Below are positions 6,175 to 10,655 of a stretch of DNA of 10,655 bases, piece after piece (position 1 is the first letter of the stretch; each line of letters starts with the position of its first letter). The position numbers were made by a program, and so were the translations under genes. Location of the stretch: positions 1-10,655 of the forward strand of contig JBAZXY010000041.1 of assembly GCA_041659585.1 (NCBI GenBank), in the 5' to 3' direction. The notes beneath the pieces are model-generated. The model made no database searches. It was not told where the DNA came from and was given only the letters and a program-made list of their open reading frames with translations. The stretch is from UBA8518 sp041659585. Lineage in GTDB: Bacteria > Patescibacteriota > Minisyncoccia > Moranbacterales > UBA2206.

Positions 6175-6921
6175 ATGCTATTAGTATATGCAATATTGTT
6201 GGGCATTATCGTGATAGCCATTCTCCTTATTTCCCGAAAATTTGTGTGGAAATGTGTGAAGGAGGGCAAGATCGACACAGCTCAAAAGGCTCATGCTTTC
6301 AACAAGAGTGTGCATGCAGCAGCGCGTGAAGGAGTGTCTTTGATGAAAGATCATTTAGTGATTAATAATAAGTATGGAGTGATGGGTAATTTTGTGGGGA
6401 TGTGTTATCTGCTCGGCGCAGATGCAGTCTTGAAACGATATGATTGTTCCAAGGTTATCCGTGACGAAATGCAAAAGAAAGTTTCGGAACTGCTGCAGTT
6501 CATTGATGTCTCAATACTTGAATCAAAACATCCGGAGGTGGAAGAGTTCCTCAAAAGTCTCAAACAAGATGTCATAGAACGGCAATATTTGTTTGAGAAT
6601 ATTCAGGAGATTTCTGATATCTCGGATATGTTGCATTTCATCCAAGACATCAAGAACGATGCGGATGCTGCGTCACAAATCCAAGAAGACATAGCTGAAG
6701 ATGAAATGGCTAGTGACAAGACATGGTATGAATATCTCGAAATAAGCAAAGAGGCTTCTCTGGAGGAGATTAAGAAAGCTTATCGAACGCTTGCTAAGAA
6801 ATATCATCCAGATTTGAATCCTGACCCGATGGCGGGGGAGATGTTTCGAAAAATCAGCGAAGCATACCAAATACTTTCTTGTTCTCAGAAGAGAAAGGAA
6901 TATGATAAGACACTTGCATAG
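6175..6921 (+). CDS. Unit 3 partner: membrane-anchored J-domain protein (DjlA-like architecture)
   Basis: 248 residues; AGGAGGA ends 4 bp before ATG 6175. One N-terminal helix (about 2-20, LLVYAILLGIIVIAILLIS) has no preceding charge and is followed by RKFVWKCVKEGK, predicting N-out/C-in. The middle (25-175) is helical with no clear domain. Residues 181-248 are a complete J domain: WYEYLEISKEASLEEIKKAY, KKYHPDLNPD with the HPD triad at 211-213, then FRKISEAYQILS and KRKEYD. The HPD motif is what stimulates the ATPase of DnaK/Hsp70 partners. An N-terminal TM plus C-terminal J domain is the layout of DjlA, but I do not claim a TerB domain. Its stop overlaps the ribosome site of the vWA gene. 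Confidence 0.88.
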   Translation: MLLVYAILLGIIVIAILLISRKFVWKCVKEGKIDTAQKAHAFNKSVHAAAREGVSLMKDHLVINNKYGVMGNFVGMCYLLGADAVLKRYDCSKVIRDEMQKKVSELLQFIDVSILESKHPEVEEFLKSLKQDVIERQYLFENIQEISDISDMLHFIQDIKNDADAASQIQEDIAEDEMASDKTWYEYLEISKEASLEEIKKAYRTLAKKYHPDLNPDPMAGEMFRKISEAYQILSCSQKRKEYDKTLA

Positions 6922-6930
6922 GAGGTGGTT

Positions 6931-7719
6931 ATGTTACCAAGCAAAAGTGATGTGTCAGGAAGCGTGGCGGTCAATGGAGCTGCAAAGCTCAAAGAGCTCA
7001 TGCAAAAAAGACAAGGAAGAAATGAGGCGGTGCCAAAAGAACCAAAGACACAGCCATTTCAAGGGGTATTTACTTTTGATGTGACTGGAAGCATGTTTGG
7101 ATATTTTGATGCATGTCGTGAAAACATCGCCAACATTACGAGCCAGATTCATAAGCAGAATCCTGTGTCACAATTTTCCATAGGATATTTTCGAAATCGC
7201 GGAGATGAGGATGCATTCGGTTTAACGAAATTTCATTCAGATGAGAAATCTATCGCCCAAGAAATCGGGAATATCAAAAAAGGTGGTGGCAGTCCTGATT
7301 GGCGTTGTTGTGTGCAACGTTGTTTGCACGCGGCAAATTCACTCACGTGGCAGGAGGAAAGTGCGAAAGCGCTTGTCTGCATTGTTGATCAATATCCGAA
7401 TGGTGTGCATGGAGCAACTAGTGCCTGCTCGCATAAGATTGATTGGTCATATGAAATCGATAATCTTCAAGAAAAGGGGGTGCGGGTGTATCCTGTTTTT
7501 GTCGGAGATGATGAAGAGATCAAGGGCTTCTATGAGCAAATTGCTCAGCGCACTGATGGACGTCTCCTCCCTATTTCCGATATGCATCTGATAACAGATA
7601 TGTTGGTTGCGATTGCCATCAAGGAAACCGGTGGGAGTGTGCGTGAATATATTCAGCGATTAGAGAAAATGGGAAAACTTTCCATTGCTCACAAGCAAAC
7701 GCTCCTGCTGCTTGAATAA
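6931..7719 (+). CDS. Unit 3 partner: von Willebrand factor A (vWA) domain protein
   Basis: 262 residues from ATG 6931, chosen because AGGAGG at 6920-6925 lies 5 bp upstream; an earlier in-frame GTG (6925) overlaps that site. There is no signal or TM segment, so it is probably cytoplasmic, like the J domain encoded just before it. After a 44-residue polar lead, the vWA core starts GVFTFDVTGSM: Asp50, Thr52 and Ser54 give a DxTxS form of the metal-binding MIDAS motif. Later pieces (GGGSPDWRCCVQRCL, ALVCIVDQYPNG, GVRVYPVFVGDDEE) fit the alternating strands and helices of the Rossmann-like fold. vWA proteins bind partners through a metal ion, and bacterial ones often act with chaperones or ATPases. 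Unusual cysteine content (CCVQRC) near residues 129-133. Confidence 0.82.
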   Translation: MLPSKSDVSGSVAVNGAAKLKELMQKRQGRNEAVPKEPKTQPFQGVFTFDVTGSMFGYFDACRENIANITSQIHKQNPVSQFSIGYFRNRGDEDAFGLTKFHSDEKSIAQEIGNIKKGGGSPDWRCCVQRCLHAANSLTWQEESAKALVCIVDQYPNGVHGATSACSHKIDWSYEIDNLQEKGVRVYPVFVGDDEEIKGFYEQIAQRTDGRLLPISDMHLITDMLVAIAIKETGGSVREYIQRLEKMGKLSIAHKQTLLLLE

Positions 7720-7763
7720 GGCAACAAAGAAAGTTCTATTTTTCTTAGAATTTTTCCACAACA

Positions 7764-7797
7764 AAAACCCCCATTTCACAATTGAAATGGGGGTTTT
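7764..7797 (+). terminator. Unit 3 terminator, constant hairpin copy T3
   Basis: The CCCCC/GGGGG version of the 15-bp stem with CAAT loop, identical in stem to T1, 44 bp after the vWA stop. Confidence 0.93.
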
Positions 7798-7820
7798 CTA
7801 ATACATAAAAAATAAATCTT

Positions 7821-8075
7821 TTTGTTACATTTCTAACAAATTAATCTAAATCCTATAATAATCCTATTTTTATTGTACACTACCTTCTTTTCTAGCTAGC
7901 CTAGTAACAAAGATATAAATAGCTCCTCTAGGGACTTGCGTTTCCCCGCAAGGTATGCTATAAAATAATGTTGTCCTTTGACAAATGAATAGGAAGAGAA
8001 ACGGCTTGATAATATAGAAACTATAGGAAGTTAAAAACAAAATTAGCTTCTTGAGTGAGGCGACGGAGGTGGAAG
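7821..8075 (+). repeat. Constant leader copy 4
   Basis: The fourth leader copy: TTTGTTA-N6-TAACAAA (7821-7840), CTAGCTAG (7892-7899), promoter (7936-7964), hairpin TTGTC-CTTT-GACAA after the predicted start, the 7-bp GAAGTTA/TAGCTTC stem, and CGGAGGTGG before ATG 8076. It is as similar to the other leaders as they are to each other, although the gene behind it is the most diverged. The gene-free stretch 7720-8075 holds only T3 and this block. Confidence 0.9.
7936..7964 (+). promoter_or_regulatory. Unit 4 promoter (extended -10) with clearest spacer palindrome
   Basis: The -35 TTGCGT (7936-7941), a 17-bp spacer and TGC-TATAAA (-10 at 7959-7964). Here the inverted arms across the -35 and spacer are perfect, CTTGCG-N6-CGCAAG (7935-7952), a candidate operator. 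Confidence 0.7.
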
Positions 8076-8858
8076 ATGAGAAGTTGTCAATATTGTATCG
8101 CAAAAGTTAATATCTATGTTTGTTTGGTGGCGATAGTTATATTTTTGGGAATAATTATGCAAAGCAATGTTTCTCATGCTCAAGGTGTGATGGATGCTAT
8201 TAATGAATTCCTTGAAGAAGATAAAAGGAAGCAGGAAGAGCTGTATGGGGAAATAAGGCGAGATATTGCAGATTTATATTCAGTAATCTCTGGTAAGCCT
8301 ACTCGTGAACAAAGAGAGCTTCAGGAGTTATTAGAAAAGCAACAACGTATTGCCTATGAAAACAGCTTCGAGGGTCAACTTGCACGAATTCATGGTATGC
8401 AGCAAAAATTGCAAACACAACTCACAACCATCTCGGAATCTCAATCGCAAAACCAATTAGATATTGAGAAATTCAAGCAGGAGATTGTCAAGGAAAAGAA
8501 ATTAAAAAGAATCACTTCATATGCACAAGCAACTGAACGGATGAAATACAACATCCAACTCATCCGAGAGATGGATGCTTATCAAGCGGAATTATCTAAA
8601 ATCAAGCAAGTAACAGAGCAAGGCATGGAGGAGGCGATGTATTCGGAGCGAAGCTTTTGCGCAAAAGAACGCATGGCAAAAGTTGTTGGGGGCGGTAAAG
8701 CACTTGGTCAAGAAGTTGACAAGCTTCTTGAAAAGTATGGTCCGCTGATGAATCAATACGCTATTGATCCCAAGAAGCTTACTGTCAAATCTCCAGAAGA
8801 AACCTGGAAGCAGGTTGTGGGTAGGTCTTACTTTGATTTTTTGGGAATATTCCTATAA
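8076..8858 (+). CDS. A4: signal-peptide copy of the shared coiled-coil-like domain
   Basis: 260 residues from ATG 8076, which follows CGGAGGTGG; an upstream in-frame GTG (8055) overlaps that site and is less likely. Residues 1-35 form a Sec-type signal: a basic start, a hydrophobic core (about 12-28) and a SHA-Q cleavage-like site. A charged helical segment (45-100) precedes the shared domain at 104-248. That domain has the same 145-residue length as in A1-A3 but is clearly the most diverged (RIHGMQQKL, LKRITSYAQATERMKYNIQL, SPEETWKQVV). A short aromatic tail RSYFDFLGIFL ends the protein. No partner gene follows: the terminator begins 2 bp after the stop. Confidence 0.83.
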   Translation: MRSCQYCIAKVNIYVCLVAIVIFLGIIMQSNVSHAQGVMDAINEFLEEDKRKQEELYGEIRRDIADLYSVISGKPTREQRELQELLEKQQRIAYENSFEGQLARIHGMQQKLQTQLTTISESQSQNQLDIEKFKQEIVKEKKLKRITSYAQATERMKYNIQLIREMDAYQAELSKIKQVTEQGMEEAMYSERSFCAKERMAKVVGGGKALGQEVDKLLEKYGPLMNQYAIDPKKLTVKSPEETWKQVVGRSYFDFLGIFL

Positions 8859-8860
8859 CT

Positions 8861-8894
8861 AAAACCCTCATTTCACAATTGAAATGAGGGTTTT
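8861..8894 (+). terminator. Unit 4 terminator, constant hairpin copy T4 (right edge of island)
   Basis: The CCCTC/GAGGG version of the stem, as in T2, with CAAT loop and a T6 run (8891-8896). Sequence similarity to the other terminator surroundings stops just after it, marking the island's right boundary. Confidence 0.93.
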
Positions 8895-8937
8895 TTCTAT
8901 ATAATTTTGGTCACATGTTTTTTAATGAGCTGATCTG

Positions 8938-8946
8938 TGCTAGAAT
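8938..8946 (+). promoter_or_regulatory. Probable hypD promoter, extended -10 TGC-TAGAAT
   Basis: TGC-TAGAAT matches the extended -10 pattern also used by the island leaders; the -35 region is only a T run (8918-8923). The transcript would start near 8953, about 6 nt before the hypD ATG, consistent with the lack of a Shine-Dalgarno sequence. Confidence 0.45.
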
Positions 8947-8958
8947 TAGAATATTATT

Positions 8959-9990
8959 ATGCAAGAAATAATCCAAAATATCCATAGCTTAGCTCAAAAA
9001 ATCGGGCGACCGGTGCGACTCATGGAACTTTGTGGTACGCATTCCCAGACCATTGCCGAGCACGGAATCAAAGAATTGATGCCGAAGAACGTCAAATTAG
9101 TTTCCGGACCTGGCTGCCCGGTGTGCGTGACGGATCAAGCGGACATTGATGTGATGGTGGGCTTGGCTTTGGCTGGCATTCCCGTGGCCGTCTATGGCGA
9201 CACGATGCAAGTGCCGGGCAATGTGATGAGTTTGGAAGAAGCCAGACGACAAGGGGCGGACGTGAGCGTGGTCTATGACATCACAGAGGCAGTGCAGATG
9301 CAAAAAGAAAAACCGGACTTGGTTTTTTTTGGCCTGGGATTTGAAACCACGACCGGCATGACAGCTTGGGCTATTAAGCAAGGGTTGATGGTCTATTGCG
9401 CGCACAAACTTTTTCCGCCGGCCATGGCAGCCCTTTTGGCGAACAAAAAAATCCAAGTGGATGGCTTCATTGATCCGGGGCACGTCAGTGCGATGATTGG
9501 CACACAGGTGTATGAGCAATTTGCGATTCCGCAGGTAGTAGCTGGTTTTTCCGGGGAAGATGTTTTGCGGGCCATTGCGATGTTGCTGACACAGATTTTA
9601 GAAGGTCGGAAAGATGTGGAAAATGATTATGTGCGTTTAGTGAAAAAAGAGGGGAATGCCAAGGCGATGGCCTTGATGGCGGAAGTTTTTGAAACCAGCG
9701 ACGCGCGGTGGCGCGGATTGGGCGAAATCAAGAGCTCCGGTTTGAAAATCCGCAAAAAATATCGCAATCAGGATGCGGCCTTTGTCTATCGTGATTTGAT
9801 TGCCAAAATAAAAACAGAAATCAAGATCAAACCGTCCGCTTGCCAATGTGGCTTAGTTCTGCAGGGCTTAATTGAACCGCAGCAATGTCCCATGTTCGGA
9901 CGCGCCTGCACCCCCGACAAACCTCAAGGCGCCTGTATGGTGTCGGTGGAAGGGAGTTGTCATGTAGAGTTTCGGCATAATAAGGGATGA
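8959..9990 (+). CDS. hypD: [NiFe]-hydrogenase maturation protein HypD
   Basis: 343 residues, close to the usual 350-380. HypD is the iron-sulfur scaffold on which, with HypC and HypE, the Fe(CN)2CO group is assembled. Visible family motifs: ELCGTHSQTIAEHGI with Cys25, GPGCPVC with Cys53 and Cys56, GDTMQVPG, FFGLGFETTTGMTA, FIDPGHVSAMIG, and the C-terminal cysteine cluster (CQCG..., QCPMFGRACTP, GACMVSVEGSCH) that holds the [4Fe-4S] cluster and redox cysteines. All key cysteines are present, so the gene looks intact. There is no Shine-Dalgarno sequence; the transcript is probably almost leaderless. Its partner hypC lies 8.2 kb upstream beyond the island, and hypE or hypF are not adjacent downstream. 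Confidence 0.96.
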   Translation: MQEIIQNIHSLAQKIGRPVRLMELCGTHSQTIAEHGIKELMPKNVKLVSGPGCPVCVTDQADIDVMVGLALAGIPVAVYGDTMQVPGNVMSLEEARRQGADVSVVYDITEAVQMQKEKPDLVFFGLGFETTTGMTAWAIKQGLMVYCAHKLFPPAMAALLANKKIQVDGFIDPGHVSAMIGTQVYEQFAIPQVVAGFSGEDVLRAIAMLLTQILEGRKDVENDYVRLVKKEGNAKAMALMAEVFETSDARWRGLGEIKSSGLKIRKKYRNQDAAFVYRDLIAKIKTEIKIKPSACQCGLVLQGLIEPQQCPMFGRACTPDKPQGACMVSVEGSCHVEFRHNKG

Positions 9991-10009
9991 TATAATCTTC
10001 TTAACGATT

Positions 10010-10048
10010 TCTCAAAAAACAAACATAAAAAGGTCTATTTTTTTGAGA
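10010..10048. other. Inverted repeat TCTCAAAAAA ... TTTTTTGAGA after hypD
   Basis: Perfect 10-bp arms (10010-10019 and 10039-10048) with a 19-nt loop, 20 bp after the hypD stop. The stem is mostly A-T, so it would be a weak terminator; it is the only candidate between hypD and the next gene. Confidence 0.4.
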
Positions 10049-10066
10049 CTGACGTTTTTCTGTCTA

Positions 10067-10095
10067 TTGCAAGATAAGCCAAAAAAAAGTATAAT
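10067..10095 (+). promoter_or_regulatory. Promoter of the ABC ATPase gene
   Basis: TTGCAA (10067-10072), 17-bp spacer, TATAAT (10090-10095): a near-consensus sigma-70 promoter about 27 bp before ATG 10122, leaving a ~20-nt leader. Confidence 0.65.
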
Positions 10096-10121
10096 AATAA
10101 TATCAAATAGAAGAAATAAAC

Positions 10122-10655
10122 ATGTCAGAACCGATTATCTCAGTTGAGAAAATGAAGATCATTTATAATAAAGGCAAATCCAATGAAGTGCGTTCATTGG
10201 ATGGTGTTGATTTGCAAATTTTCCCACATGAATACGTGATTATTCATGGTCCATCTGGTTGTGGCAAGTCTACTTTGATGTATTCTATTGGTGGATTTCA
10301 AATCCCTACTGACGGGGAGGTAGTGGTGGAGGGAAAGCAAATTTCTAAGATGTCAGCTAAGGAGATTGTGACATTGCATCAGACTGGAGTGGGCATGATT
10401 TTTCAGGCTTTCTATCTCATCCCCACTTTGACGATATTGGATAACATTTGCTTGCCTAGGACATTTATGGGTGAGGATCTAAAAACGCGTCGCGAGGCTG
10501 GTATGACGCTATTGCGGAGATTCGGTATTATGGAGCAGGCGCATAAATTTCCCAGTCAACTTTCAGGAGGACAAAAGCAGCGCGTGGCCATTGCCAGGTC
10601 ATTAGTTAATAATCCGCAAATCATTTTAGCGGATGAGCCGGGGGAAACCTGGATA
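10122..10655 (+). CDS. ABC transporter ATP-binding protein, LolD/MacB type (3' truncated)
   Basis: 178 codons to the window end. Motifs in order: Walker A GPSGCGKST (43-51), Q-loop Q95 in FQAF, signature LSGGQKQR (147-154), Walker B IILADE (167-172). The spacing and the LSGGQKQRVAIARSLVNNP signature are typical of the LolD/MacB/FtsE-like class, which works with FtsX-type permeases to move lipoproteins, antimicrobials or signals. The last residues read ADEPGETWI, where the family has ADEP-TGNLD; adding one G to the G5 run at 10640-10644 gives ADEPGGNLD, so a one-base deletion or sequencing error there is likely. A weak AGAAG ribosome site precedes ATG 10122. No functional link to the island is evident. 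Confidence 0.9.
   Translation, partial: MSEPIISVEKMKIIYNKGKSNEVRSLDGVDLQIFPHEYVIIHGPSGCGKSTLMYSIGGFQIPTDGEVVVEGKQISKMSAKEIVTLHQTGVGMIFQAFYLIPTLTILDNICLPRTFMGEDLKTRREAGMTLLRRFGIMEQAHKFPSQLSGGQKQRVAIARSLVNNPQIILADEPGETWI

Larger units (their letters stand above)
786..8940 (+). other. Accessory island: four tandem leader-A gene-partner-terminator units inserted between hypC and hypD
   Basis: Four units in the same direction: unit 1 at 850-2949, unit 2 at 2972-5069, unit 3 at 5084-7797, unit 4 at 7821-8894. Each has a near-identical 255-bp leader, a gene ending in the same 145-codon domain, and a near-identical 34-nt terminator hairpin. Units 1-3 also carry one or two different partner genes; unit 4 carries none. 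The island separates hypC from hypD, which are normally adjacent. No transposase, integrase, recombinase, reverse transcriptase or tRNA is visible in it, so the spread of units is best explained by homologous recombination between leader/terminator blocks (inference). Confidence 0.85.

Noticed and set aside
899..8103. Antisense open frames across leaders 1 and 4 (899-1195 and 7870-8103, minus strand) with similar translations, ending RLARKE--VQ
   Set aside because: The similarity is that of the repeated leader DNA. The frame is disrupted in leader 3 by a 2-bp insertion and later stop, and there is no ribosome site, so it is very likely a shadow of the conserved noncoding block.
2916..8894. 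Repeated palindromic hairpins as a CRISPR array or REP cluster
   Set aside because: There are four copies 1-3 kb apart with genes between; each ends one transcription unit and fits a terminator.
786..8940. Transposon, integron, or diversity-generating retroelement
   Set aside because: No transposase, integrase or reverse transcriptase is encoded, no terminal inverted repeats or target duplication were found at the island ends, and no template/variable repeat pair with A-directed changes is seen.
786..8940. Toxin-antitoxin or polymorphic toxin locus
   Set aside because: Polymorphic toxins vary at the C-terminus and have immunity genes; here the N-terminus varies and the C-terminus is constant, and no nuclease or other toxin motif is recognisable.

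Overview
The window looks like an AT-rich chromosomal fragment of an anaerobic, hydrogen-metabolising bacterium. The lineage is not certain. Standard-code stops (TGA ends several genes), clear Shine-Dalgarno sites in part of the genes, AT-only intergenic stretches and small compact genes would fit Patescibacteria/CPR or another low-GC fermenter; this is inference, not identification.

Layout: (1) 1-785 holds the 3' end of an [FeFe]-hydrogenase-like large subunit, an AT-rich spacer, and hypC. (2) 786-8940 is an accessory island sitting exactly between hypC and hypD. (3) 8941-9990 is hypD, the usual neighbour of hypC. (4) 10067-10655 starts a LolD/MacB-type ABC ATPase with its own promoter; it runs off the window with a probable one-base indel at its Walker B motif.

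The island is the remarkable part. It is four tandem transcription units built on one plan: a ~255-bp constant leader (inverted repeat, CTAGCTAG palindrome, extended -10 promoter, ~105-nt 5' UTR), then a gene (here called A1-A4) with a unit-specific N-terminal export or membrane module joined to a constant 145-codon coiled-coil-like domain, then unit-specific partner genes, then a constant 34-nt terminator hairpin. Spacing inside the leader is identical in all four units, and the 145-codon domain has no length change in any copy. The N-termini are unrelated: a lipoprotein signal (A1), four TM helices made by a 198-bp tandem duplication (A2), two TM helices (A3), a cleavable signal peptide (A4). 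All are nevertheless predicted to place the shared domain outside the cytoplasm.

Partners differ. Unit 1 has a three-TM protein of unknown family and a small one-TM protein. Unit 2 has a transglutaminase-like (Cys-His-Asp) protein. Unit 3 has a DjlA-like membrane J-domain protein plus a von Willebrand factor A protein. Unit 4 has none. The simplest reading is a modular cell-envelope system in which one conserved extracytoplasmic domain is paired with different anchors and partners under one common promoter, expanded by tandem duplication and homogenised by recombination. I do not recognise it as a described system, and its function is unknown.
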